A stretch of DNA of 64,000 nucleotides from Aeromicrobium ginsengisoli (GTDB taxonomy: Bacteria > Actinomycetota > Actinomycetes > Propionibacteriales > Nocardioidaceae): assembly GCF_004134905.2 (NCBI RefSeq), contig NZ_SDPQ02000002.1:558001-622000 (forward strand), read 5' to 3'. Below are positions 17,656 to 25,606 of the stretch, piece by piece. The notes beneath the pieces were generated by a model, which saw nothing but the letters and a program-made list of their open reading frames with translations, made no database searches and was not told where the DNA came from. Position 1 is the first letter of the stretch. Every line of letters begins with the position of its first letter. A program made the position numbers and the translations under genes.

Positions 17656-17677
17656 GAACGGATGAGAGGAGTCCTTG

Positions 17678-18808
17678 ATGAGCGGCCATGATCCCCACAA
17701 GGGCCTGCACAGCGACCAGGGTGCGATCGCCGGCGAGCATCCAGGCAGGGCAGCAAATCCGGTGATCAAGGTCAACGACGTCGCTTGGCTGGAGTTCGAC
17801 AAGCCGGACCTCGCACGTGCCGAGGCGTTTGCTCACGCGTTCGGCTTCGTGACAGCGGCGCGTTCGGCCGACGAGCTGCAGCTGAGGGGTTCGTACGCCG
17901 GTGCACCCTGTGTCGTGATTCGTCGTGGTCCGAGATCGCGCTTTGCCGGAGTGGCGTTCACGGCTGCCGATTCACAGGACGTGCTGCGGCTCGCCGACAC
18001 GACAGGCGTCAACGCTGCGAGGCTCCCGGAGAGTCTTGGCGGTGTCGGGATCGACCTGTCCGATCCGAGTGGCATGCGGGTCCGGGTGGTGAGCGGCGTG
18101 CACACGCTTCCTGCTCTCGGCGACCAACCTGCCCCCACGTTCAACTGGGGAAACGATGTTCAGCGGACGAACGCGACCCAGCGTCCACCGCGTGCGCCGG
18201 CGACGGTGCAGCGACTCGGCCACGTCGTGCTACAGAGCACGAAGTACCGCCAGTGTCTCGACTGGTACCTGCACCACTTGGGCCTGATCGTCAGCGACTT
18301 CAAGTACTTCGAGGGTCAGCGTGAGCGAGGTCCGACGATGAGCTTCATCCGTTGCGACCGCGGGTCGGAGCCGGCCGACCACCACACCTTGGCGATGACG
18401 CTGGGGCCGACCAATCGATATGTCCATTCGGCGTACCAGGTTTCTGACGTGGATGCGCTCGCCGCCGGCGGGGAGCATCTCCGCGACCAGGGCTACGACC
18501 GATCGTGGGGGATCGGCCGACATGTCGAAGGCAGCCAGATCTTCGACTACTGGCGTGACCCGGACGGGTTCCTGGTCGAACACTTCACCGACGGTGACCG
18601 GTTCGACGCCACGCTCGAGCCCGGCTGGTCGCCGATGACGGCGTCCGGGCTCGCGCAATGGGGGCCGCCGGTCACCAAGGACTTCATGGGCATCAGCCTC
18701 AGCCGCGCCTCCCTGGTGGAGATGCGGTCGATGGTCTCTGCCCTCCGCGCCGACAACGAGTTCGATCTGACCCGCCTTCGTGGCCTCCTGAAAGTAGCCC
18801 GCACATGA
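17678..18808 (+). CDS. Extradiol ring-cleavage dioxygenase (VOC, catechol 2,3-dioxygenase-like)
   Basis: A 376-residue two-domain extradiol dioxygenase. Probable iron ligands are His in RLGHVVLQS, His in ADHHTLAM and Glu in GFLVEHFTDG of the C-terminal domain. It should open a catechol-type ring next to a hydroxyl (meta cleavage). AGAGGA at 17665-17670 supports the ATG at 17678 over the TTG just before it. It is the first gene of a three-gene operon with FAH-type and flavin-hydroxylase genes; the N-terminal 30 residues look unrelated to the fold. Confidence 0.87.
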   Translation: MSGHDPHKGLHSDQGAIAGEHPGRAANPVIKVNDVAWLEFDKPDLARAEAFAHAFGFVTAARSADELQLRGSYAGAPCVVIRRGPRSRFAGVAFTAADSQDVLRLADTTGVNAARLPESLGGVGIDLSDPSGMRVRVVSGVHTLPALGDQPAPTFNWGNDVQRTNATQRPPRAPATVQRLGHVVLQSTKYRQCLDWYLHHLGLIVSDFKYFEGQRERGPTMSFIRCDRGSEPADHHTLAMTLGPTNRYVHSAYQVSDVDALAAGGEHLRDQGYDRSWGIGRHVEGSQIFDYWRDPDGFLVEHFTDGDRFDATLEPGWSPMTASGLAQWGPPVTKDFMGISLSRASLVEMRSMVSALRADNEFDLTRLRGLLKVART

Positions 18809-19749
18809 GCATCTCCGTCCTCCGAACCGCAGGTGTCTGGTGGGTCCAGGCGCCGAACGGCACAGCTGTGAAGATCGCCACCGATGCCGGCACGACCCGG
18901 GAGCTGCTTGCCGACCGGGCCGCCATCGAGACCGCGGCAACCCGTGAGGGGCATGTGCAGCTCGATGAGCTGGAGCTGCTGTCGCCGGTGACCGCACCCT
19001 GCCGAGTCGTGGCGCAGATGACCAACTTCCGGTCGCACATCGAGGACGCGGGGATGAGCCCCGCGACCACTCCGCTGACGTTCTTCCGCAAGGCGTCCGG
19101 CTCGATCAGCGGTCCTCACGACGAAGTGATCAAGCCCGCTCATGTGCGATTCCTCGACTACGAGGTCGAGATCGGCCTCGTGTTCGGCAAGGAGCTCCCG
19201 GTCGGCACCGAGGTCTCGGCGTCCAACCTGGCCGAGTTCCTCGCGGGTCTCGTGGTCACCAACGACGTGAGCGCGCGTGACCTCCAGCTGCCCAAGACGC
19301 AGTTCTACGAGTCGAAGTCGTACCCGACGTTCACCCCCGTCGGCCCGGCGCTGGTGCTGCTCGACGCGCTCGAGCTCGAGCGGTTCACGGACCTACGGCT
19401 CAAGCTCACGGTCAACGGCGAGGTCCGCCAGGACGCGCTGGTCGGGGGCGACATGCTTTTCCAGCCACTCGAGGCATTGCAGGCCCTGACACGCTTCCAG
19501 AGGATGGACGTCGGCGACCTGCTGCTCACCGGCACTCCCGTCGGAACCGCGCTGAGCGCACCCCCGAAGCCGATCGAGATGCTTGGCTCGCTGCTTCCCC
19601 CGGCGGTGAAGTGGAAGGCGTTCTTCAAGCGCCAGGCCGGGAACCGGAAATACCTCCAGGAGGGGGACGTCGTCGAGGCCAGCGTCGCCACCGACGACGG
19701 TGCCATCGACCTGGGTCGTCAGCGCACGGTGGTGAGGTCCTCGAGATGA
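18805..19749 (+). CDS. Fumarylacetoacetate hydrolase-family protein
   Basis: A 314-residue FAH-superfamily protein. Family motifs include FLDYEVEIGLVFGKELP with the metal-binding Glu residues, VTNDVSARDLQ, YESKSYPTFTPVGPALV and GDLLLTGTPVGTA. Such enzymes hydrolyse or hydrate the dienoate produced by ring cleavage. The ATG overlaps the dioxygenase stop (ATGA), and the stop overlaps the next start, so it should act immediately after the dioxygenase. Confidence 0.87.
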   Translation: MSISVLRTAGVWWVQAPNGTAVKIATDAGTTRELLADRAAIETAATREGHVQLDELELLSPVTAPCRVVAQMTNFRSHIEDAGMSPATTPLTFFRKASGSISGPHDEVIKPAHVRFLDYEVEIGLVFGKELPVGTEVSASNLAEFLAGLVVTNDVSARDLQLPKTQFYESKSYPTFTPVGPALVLLDALELERFTDLRLKLTVNGEVRQDALVGGDMLFQPLEALQALTRFQRMDVGDLLLTGTPVGTALSAPPKPIEMLGSLLPPAVKWKAFFKRQAGNRKYLQEGDVVEASVATDDGAIDLGRQRTVVRSSR

Positions 19750-21257
19750 CGAGCCCGCAGCCGTATGCCCCAGTCGTGATCGTCGGCGCCGGACCGAGCG
19801 GTGTCACCGCGGCCGTGTTGCTGGCGCAGGAGGGGGTCGATGTGATCGTCCTCGATCGCCGGGCTGACGTCTTCGCCCAGCCACGCGCCGTCCACCTGGA
19901 CGACGAGGTCTACCGGATCCTCGCGCGGATCGGTGTCGCCGAGCGCTTCTCGGCGATCTCGCGACCATCGGTGGGCCTGCGCCTGCTCGACGCCCGGCAC
20001 GCCGTGCTCGCCGAGTTCCGGCGTGACGGCGACATCTCACGGCACGGCCATCCGCAGGCCAACATGTTCGACCAGCCCGAGCTCGAGGCATTGCTCCGGG
20101 CTCGCATGCTCGAGCACCCGCGCATCAGCTTTCGAGGTGGGGTCGAGGTGAACGCCGTCAGCCAGGGAGTCGACGGCGTGCGGATCGACCTCACGGAACG
20201 TGAGAGCGGGCGTTCCGAGACTCTCCGTGCGTCGTACGTGCTCGGCTGTGACGGGGCGAACAGCGTGGTGCGCCGATCGATCGGCGCCACGATGCAGGAC
20301 CTCAGGTTCGAGCAGCGTTGGCTGGTCGTCGACGTGAACACCGACGTCGAGCTCCATCAGTGGGAGGGGGTGCACCAGGTCTGTGACACCGAGCGTGCCG
20401 GAACATACATGAGGATCAGCGACCGTCGCCATCGCTGGGAGTTCCAGCTCGGGGACGGCGAGACGAGCGACGACTTCGCGACGGTCGCGGCGCTCTTGCC
20501 ACTCATCGAGCCCTGGGTCGGCGCGGTGCCTGACGGGGATCTCGAGCTCGTACGCGTTGCGGAGTACACGTTCCGGGCGCAGCTGGCGGACCGCTGGCGC
20601 GATGGCCGGGTCTTCCTGCTGGGCGACTCCGCGCATCTCACGCCGCCGTTCATCGGTCAGGGCATGGGCGCCGGTCTGCGGGACGCGGCGAACCTGGCGT
20701 GGAAGCTCGCCGGGGTCATCGACGGGACGCTGCCGGAGCGCGTGCTCGAGACGTACGAGCAAGAACGGCGGCCGCACGCCGCCCAGATGATCCGCCTGGC
20801 GATCATCGTCGGGACGGCCATGACGCGCGGGGGCCGCCCGGGTGACCTCATGCGGCGAGTCGTCGTGCCACGACTGCGCCTGGTGCCTGGACTGCGCGAG
20901 AAGGTGCTCGACAGTGCCACACCGAGGCTGCGAACCACGGTGATGGTCCGCCGTCAGCGATGGCGACGCGGGCTGGCCGGCACGCTGTGCCCCAACCTCA
21001 GCGTGGACGAGGAAGCGCGGTTCGATGACGTCGCGGATGGCCGGTTCATGCTGCTGACGCGCCACCCGCTGGACTCGGCGACCACCGCCGATGCCACGCG
21101 CCGACGAGTCGGGATTCTCGAGGTCGGTCGCGACGAACCGCTCGGAGCCTGGCTGACGAAGGGCGGCGCCGACGCTGCGCTCGTGCGGCCTGACGGGACT
21201 GTCATGGCATCGGGACGCACGGCCAACGCCGTGCTGGCCGGATTGGCAAGGCTCTAG
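19746..21257 (+). CDS. FAD-dependent aromatic hydroxylase (MhpA-like)
   Basis: A 503-residue class A flavin monooxygenase. FAD motifs are VIVGAGPSGVTAAVLLAQEG, the DG-type stretch VLGCDGANSVVRRSIGA and GDSAHLTPPFIGQGMGAGLR. It resembles 3-(3-hydroxyphenyl)propionate and related hydroxylases and should supply the ring-cleavage substrate by ortho-hydroxylation. It is the last gene of the TetR-controlled operon and ends four bases before a convergent gene. The exact aromatic substrate is not predictable. Confidence 0.86.
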   Translation: MTSPQPYAPVVIVGAGPSGVTAAVLLAQEGVDVIVLDRRADVFAQPRAVHLDDEVYRILARIGVAERFSAISRPSVGLRLLDARHAVLAEFRRDGDISRHGHPQANMFDQPELEALLRARMLEHPRISFRGGVEVNAVSQGVDGVRIDLTERESGRSETLRASYVLGCDGANSVVRRSIGATMQDLRFEQRWLVVDVNTDVELHQWEGVHQVCDTERAGTYMRISDRRHRWEFQLGDGETSDDFATVAALLPLIEPWVGAVPDGDLELVRVAEYTFRAQLADRWRDGRVFLLGDSAHLTPPFIGQGMGAGLRDAANLAWKLAGVIDGTLPERVLETYEQERRPHAAQMIRLAIIVGTAMTRGGRPGDLMRRVVVPRLRLVPGLREKVLDSATPRLRTTVMVRRQRWRRGLAGTLCPNLSVDEEARFDDVADGRFMLLTRHPLDSATTADATRRRVGILEVGRDEPLGAWLTKGGADAALVRPDGTVMASGRTANAVLAGLARL

Positions 21258-21261
21258 GACG

Positions 21262-22032
21262 TCAGAACGGTGGCCAGGGGATTGCGGGCATGTCGCCGCG
21301 GGGGGCGGGGAACTGGCGCCTGCGGAGCAGGGCGTCGCACCGGCCGGCGAGCACGGCGATCTCCGTGTCGGTGAGGAGCCCGGCGAGCGTCTCGCCGAGG
21401 TCGGCGGACAACGCTGAGCGCACGCGTTCCACGCCGTCCAGCTCCTCGGCCGTGAGCTCCTGGCCGAGCCAGCCCCACAGCACCGTGCGCAGCTTGTGGT
21501 CGGTGTGGAACGTGAGGCCGTGGTCGACGCCGTGCCGGTGGCCGTCGGCCATCTCGAGGACGTGGCCCCCCTTGCGGTCCGCGTTGTTGACGACGATGTC
21601 GAACACCGCCATGCGGCGCAGTGCGGCCGAGTCCTCGTGGATCAGCGACACCGGTCGTTCGCGCTCGTCGAGGCCGTCGAAGACGTGGCACCAGCCCTCG
21701 TCAGGCATGCCGTTGGTCGCGACGAGCGTGACGGCCTCCTGGGCCGGGTCGGTGTCCTGCCACAGCTGCACCATCCCGGTGCCCAGCGGCCCGTCGCGCA
21801 GCCACGTGGGCGGAGCGATGCGCCAGCCGAACGCCTCCGAGACGGCGTAGGCCGCGACCTCCCGGTGCGCGAGGTTGCCGTCGGGGAAGTCCCAGAGCGG
21901 TCGTTCGCCGGCGATGGGCTTGTAGACGACGCTGACCTCGCCGATGTGCGCGAGGAACGTCGCGTTGGACGCGGACAGGATCCGGCTCGACAGCTCGAGG
22001 TCGCCCTCGACGAGCTCGGCGGCGATCGTCAC
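21262..22032 (-). CDS. SCO1664-family protein (kinase-like fold)
   Basis: A 256-residue member of the actinobacterial SCO1664 family, distantly like PI3/4-kinase-type folds. Visible motifs are VVYKPIAGERPLWDFPDGNL, FDIVVNNADRKGGHVLE and HGVDHGLTFHTDHKLRTVLW, which mimic catalytic and metal-binding loops. The GTG at 22032 overlaps the DUF3090 stop; the frame upstream is only apparent. In mycobacteria the homologue lies with DUF3090, a phosphatase and mshC (family knowledge). Confidence 0.85.
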   Translation of the reverse strand: MTIAAELVEGDLELSSRILSASNATFLAHIGEVSVVYKPIAGERPLWDFPDGNLAHREVAAYAVSEAFGWRIAPPTWLRDGPLGTGMVQLWQDTDPAQEAVTLVATNGMPDEGWCHVFDGLDERERPVSLIHEDSAALRRMAVFDIVVNNADRKGGHVLEMADGHRHGVDHGLTFHTDHKLRTVLWGWLGQELTAEELDGVERVRSALSADLGETLAGLLTDTEIAVLAGRCDALLRRRQFPAPRGDMPAIPWPPF

Positions 22033-22589
22033 CGGAACCCGTCGGGCAGCTCGCAGATGTGATCGTCGGAGTCCATGGGCAGCCGGCACAACGGGCAGAT
22101 GGGCCGGCCGGCGCCGACGACCTCACGGGTGCGCTTGGCGAACGCGCGCGCCGTGCCGACCGGAATGCGTACGAGCAGGGCTTCCTCGGGCTCGACCTCG
22201 ATGACTTCGACATCCTCGAGCTCGTCGACATCGACCTCGATGATGGGGAACGCCTCGATGACGATCTGCGCGGTCGTGGGGTCCCAGCCGAGGCTCATGA
22301 CGCCGGCCCTGAACTGCTCGTCGATCGGCTGCTCCAGCGGCTCGTTGTCGACGAGACCCTCGGGCGTCAGCGCCGGCACGCTGTAGGGGTTGCCGTCGGT
22401 CCCCATGAGCTCGTCGAGGACCTCCTCGATGCGCTCGGCAAGGGCCGAGGACTGGTCCTTCTCGAGCGAGACGCTGACCATGCGGGATCCCGCGCGGGCC
22501 TGCATGAAGAACGTACGCGACCCGGGTTGCCCGACGGTCCCGATCACGAAGCGATCGGGCCAGTCGAATCCGTGGACGATGGGGGGCAT
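22029..22589 (-). CDS. DUF3090 family protein
   Basis: A 186-residue protein typical of DUF3090. It starts MPPIVHGFDWPDRFVIGTVG and has an acidic middle; a small zinc-ribbon-like end, CPLCRLPMDSDDHICELP, carries CxxC and HxC. It is coupled by GTGA to the SCO1664 gene and follows the phosphatase gene by 9 bp. The function is unknown; phylogenetic co-occurrence ties the trio to the actinobacterial lineage. Confidence 0.88.
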   Translation of the reverse strand: MPPIVHGFDWPDRFVIGTVGQPGSRTFFMQARAGSRMVSVSLEKDQSSALAERIEEVLDELMGTDGNPYSVPALTPEGLVDNEPLEQPIDEQFRAGVMSLGWDPTTAQIVIEAFPIIEVDVDELEDVEVIEVEPEEALLVRIPVGTARAFAKRTREVVGAGRPICPLCRLPMDSDDHICELPDGFR

Positions 22590-22598
22590 GTAGCCATG

Positions 22599-23306
22599 TT
22601 AGGAGCGAGCCCGAGGCGAGTCCTCAGGGCCTGCTCCGCCACCGACGGTTGCCGCATCCGTCGGCGGAGCCGCGGCGAGCCAAGCGAGGTCGCCGCTGTC
22701 GGAGTTGACGGTGACCACGTCGGGCCGGGCCGCGCCGAAGCGTACGACCGACACCGATGCGGGATTGACGTTGAGCCGCTGGAACAGGTCGAGGTGCATG
22801 CCGAGGGCGTCGGCCAGGATCGACTTGATGATGTCGCCGTGACTCACCGCTGCCCAGACCGCGCCCGGGCCGTGCTCCGCCTCGATCGCCGCGTCGTGCC
22901 GGCGGATCGCGGCGACCGCGCGGGACTGCATCGCGCCGAGCGACTCGCCGCCGGGGAACACCGCGGCCGACGGCTGGGTCTGCACGACGGACCACAGGTC
23001 CTCCTTGGCCAGCTCTGCCAGCGGCCGGCCCTGCCAGTCGCCGTAGTCGCACTCGGTGATCGCGTCGTCGACCGACTCGGCGGGGGAGCCGGACTGCTGC
23101 TTCACGATGGCGTCCGCCGTCTGCCGGCAGCGCTCCAACGGGCTGGAGACGACGGCGACCAGCGGCAGCGTGCTCAGCCGTTCGCCGGTGCGTACCGACT
23201 GGTCGACGCCGACCGCGTCGAGCTCGACGCCGGCGGTCCGGCCAGCCAGCACGCCGCTGGCGTTCGCGGTCGTACGGCCGTGCCGCACCAGGATGACTGT
23301 GGCCAT
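22599..23306 (-). CDS. MSMEG_4193-family histidine phosphatase
   Basis: A 235-residue histidine phosphatase/phosphoglycerate mutase-like enzyme. The catalytic motif LVRHGRT is at residues 6-12, SSPLERCRQTA mid-protein, and the second histidine is in AVSHGDIIKS. It is the first gene of the conserved trio with DUF3090 and SCO1664. The substrate is unknown. The C-terminal tail (GGGAGPEDSPRARS) is low-complexity. Confidence 0.87.
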   Translation of the reverse strand: MATVILVRHGRTTANASGVLAGRTAGVELDAVGVDQSVRTGERLSTLPLVAVVSSPLERCRQTADAIVKQQSGSPAESVDDAITECDYGDWQGRPLAELAKEDLWSVVQTQPSAAVFPGGESLGAMQSRAVAAIRRHDAAIEAEHGPGAVWAAVSHGDIIKSILADALGMHLDLFQRLNVNPASVSVVRFGAARPDVVTVNSDSGDLAWLAAAPPTDAATVGGGAGPEDSPRARS

Positions 23307-23386
23307 GCCCTTGAGCCTAGGGCGTACGTGAGGCGCTCCGCCGCTGCCAGGCCCTCTGCGTCCGTCTGCCGGCCGTTGGCATCGGG

Positions 23387-23824
23387 TCAGGTCTGCTTGC
23401 GGCGCGCGATCTGGTCAGAGAGCCGCTGCACGTCGGCGGGGTCCGCGTCGCGGGCCAGAGCGACGTAGTGGTCCATGACAGCCGGCCGGTAACGCACGGG
23501 CAACGTCTGTCCTGCAGCGAGTCGGGTGAGCTCGGCGATCGTGAAGGCTTCGTCTGCGATACCGCGGAACGAGATGCCGTCGGCGGTCTCCACGTCGAGC
23601 ATCAGGACCAGGCGTGGATTGCTGTTGACCTCCCGCCAGTCGACGAGAACGCCGAGCGCAAGCTCGCCCGTGCGCAGTTCGGCATTGCGCTTCCGTGCGT
23701 CACTGCTCATGACCGGATTCGGGGCGACGCCCGGGAAGTCGGGCCCGACGCCGAGCGACTCCCGACTCAGGTCGGGCCTGAGCTGCGCCATCATGTCGTC
23801 GAGCTTTTTCTTCGAACCGAACAT
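23387..23824 (-). CDS. Hypothetical protein (145 residues)
   Basis: I do not recognise this family. The product starts MFGSKKKLDDMMAQLRPDL, has a central beta-rich part (GELALGVLVDWREVNSNPRL and GISFRGIADEAFTIAEL) and ends QRLSDQIARRKQT. The frame is open far upstream, antisense to the aldehyde dehydrogenase, but GGCAGG lies right before the ATG at 23824. No signal peptide or membrane segment is seen. It stands alone between the phosphatase and the dehydrogenase genes. Confidence 0.65.
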   Translation of the reverse strand: MFGSKKKLDDMMAQLRPDLSRESLGVGPDFPGVAPNPVMSSDARKRNAELRTGELALGVLVDWREVNSNPRLVLMLDVETADGISFRGIADEAFTIAELTRLAAGQTLPVRYRPAVMDHYVALARDADPADVQRLSDQIARRKQT

Positions 23825-23904
23825 CCTGCCCCCCCTCGCACCAATGCCGGCATCTCGGCCTGGCGCTTCGCCGTCAGACGATTCTAGGTCGCGGGAGGCG
23901 TAGG

Positions 23905-25464
23905 TCAGGCGGTGGTGCCCGGCCCGGTGCCGGCCGGGACACCGGCGACGACGGATGCGGGGAGCTCCTGGGACGGGTCGATCGAGATGGTCCGCGCCAC
24001 CAGGTATTCCTGGACTGCCGTCACGCCGTGCTCTCGGCCGATGCCCGAGCGCTTGAAGCCGCCGAACGGCGAGCCGAGGTCGGCTGCCATCGTGTTGACC
24101 GCATAGGTGCCGGCCCGCACCCGCCGGGCCACGTCGAAGCCGTGGGCGCTGTCGGCGGTGAAGACCGAGCCGGCCAGGCCGTACTGGCTGTCGTTGGCGA
24201 TCGAGACGGCGTCGTCCTCGCCGTCGTGCGGGATGAGCGAGACGACGGGGCCGAAGATCTCCTCGCGGGACGCCGTCATCTGGTTCGTCGCGTCGGTCAG
24301 CAACGTCGGCTCGTAGTACCAACCGCGGTCGAGGTGTGCGGGCCGGCGTCCGCCGACCTTGACCGTGGCGCCCTCCGCGCGGGCACCGGCGACGTACGAC
24401 TCGACGCGGTCGCGGTGCGCGGCGGTGATCAGCGGGCTGACGACGGTGTCGAGCTCCATCGGGTCCCCGACCTTGAGCGACGAGAACGCGTCCGCCAACG
24501 CATCGGCGTACGCCGTGTACTGCGCCCGGGGCACGAGGATGCGGGTCTGCGCTGCGCAGTTCTGTCCGGCGCCGACACCGATGCTGGCGCCGACGAGAAT
24601 CGGCACGATGTCCTCGAGGCGGGCGTCGTCGAGCACGATGGCGGCCGACTTGCCACCCAGCTCCAGGACGCAGGGCTTGATCAATTGGCCGCACGCGGCG
24701 GCGATCCGGCTGCCGACCTCGGCGGAGCCGGTGAAGCTCACCATGTCGACGCCGGGGTGGGAGACCAGGTACGCCGACTCGTCGGCACGAGCCGCGACGA
24801 TGTTGACGACTCCGGGCGGGAGGCCGATCTCCTGGCACACCTCGCCGAACACGAATGATGCGAGGGGGTTGGGCTCGGTGACCTTGATGACGACGGTGCA
24901 GCCGGCGATCAGTGCCGGCGCGACCTTCTGGCCGATCGCGGCCAGGGCGAAGTTGTACGCCGGGAACGACGCGACGACGCCGACGGCTTCCTGGAGGACG
25001 AGGCTCTTGCCGGCCATGGGGATGATGCTGCCGCCCTCGGACTTGCCGGCGAGCGGCGACAGGTCGCTGACCCGCACCTCCGACAGCTGCAGCGAGCGAC
25101 CGAGCTCGGCGTTGTAATTGAGGCTCATGACCGGCGCGACGGCTTGATAGACCTGCGACAGGAACAGCGTGCAGCCCGACTCCTCGGTGATGAGCTCGGA
25201 CAGCTCCTTGGTCCGCTTCTCGAGACCGCTCGCCAGGGCCTCCAGGTAGTCGGCCCGCTCGTCGAGCGACATGCGGGGCCAGGGTCCGGTGTCGAATGCC
25301 CGCCGTGCGGCGCCCACCGCGGCGTCGATGTCGGCGCGCGCTGCGGCTGGGACGCCACCGATCCGCTCCTCGGAGCGAGGGGAGATGACGTCGAGCACGC
25401 CGGTGCCTTCGGCCTTGTGCCAGTCGCCGTCGATGAAGAAGGAGTCGTGATCGCGCATGTCCAT
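23905..25464 (-). CDS. NAD(P)-dependent aldehyde dehydrogenase
   Basis: A 519-residue aldehyde dehydrogenase. Catalytic residues are visible as N171 in FPAYNFALA, E268 in LELGGKSAA and C303 in GQNCAAQTR; SFTGSAEVG is the cofactor loop. It oxidises an aldehyde to the acid. A second ATG lies two codons in. The divergent GMC oxidoreductase shares the upstream region, and one copy of the recurring operator (site A) lies about 16 bp before this start, pointing to joint control with the catabolic regulon. Confidence 0.9.
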   Translation of the reverse strand: MDMRDHDSFFIDGDWHKAEGTGVLDVISPRSEERIGGVPAAARADIDAAVGAARRAFDTGPWPRMSLDERADYLEALASGLEKRTKELSELITEESGCTLFLSQVYQAVAPVMSLNYNAELGRSLQLSEVRVSDLSPLAGKSEGGSIIPMAGKSLVLQEAVGVVASFPAYNFALAAIGQKVAPALIAGCTVVIKVTEPNPLASFVFGEVCQEIGLPPGVVNIVAARADESAYLVSHPGVDMVSFTGSAEVGSRIAAACGQLIKPCVLELGGKSAAIVLDDARLEDIVPILVGASIGVGAGQNCAAQTRILVPRAQYTAYADALADAFSSLKVGDPMELDTVVSPLITAAHRDRVESYVAGARAEGATVKVGGRRPAHLDRGWYYEPTLLTDATNQMTASREEIFGPVVSLIPHDGEDDAVSIANDSQYGLAGSVFTADSAHGFDVARRVRAGTYAVNTMAADLGSPFGGFKRSGIGREHGVTAVQEYLVARTISIDPSQELPASVVAGVPAGTGPGTTA

Positions 25465-25479
25465 GAAGAGGGCCTAACC

Positions 25480-25500
25480 AAGATGAGGTGAATTCGGTTT
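25480..25500. promoter_or_regulatory. Regulon operator, site A
   Basis: Core TGAGGTGAATTCG at 25484-25496, flanked by AAGA and GTTT. It is the weakest of the seven copies: the last core base is G instead of A. It lies just upstream of the aldehyde dehydrogenase start on the minus strand. Confidence 0.55.
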
Positions 25501-25540
25501 AGAGCACGGTATCTCCATGTGTTCCACGCCACAAGACCCA

Positions 25541-25569
25541 TTGCCGTACTTCCTGAACTGAGTTAGATT
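25541..25569 (+). promoter_or_regulatory. Promoter of the GMC oxidoreductase gene
   Basis: TTGCCG at 25541-25546 and TAGATT at 25564-25569 are separated by 17 bp, a good housekeeping-sigma arrangement. Operator site B overlaps the -10 box. Confidence 0.55.
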
Positions 25570-25575
25570 CATGGC
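25555..25575. promoter_or_regulatory. Regulon operator, site B
   Basis: Core TGAGTTAGATTCA at 25559-25571, preceded by GAAC. It covers the -10 box of the GMC oxidoreductase promoter and ends 31 bp before the chosen start codon. Confidence 0.65.
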
Positions 25576-25606
25576 ATCAGAACCGGCACGACGAACGAGG
25601 ATCGAC

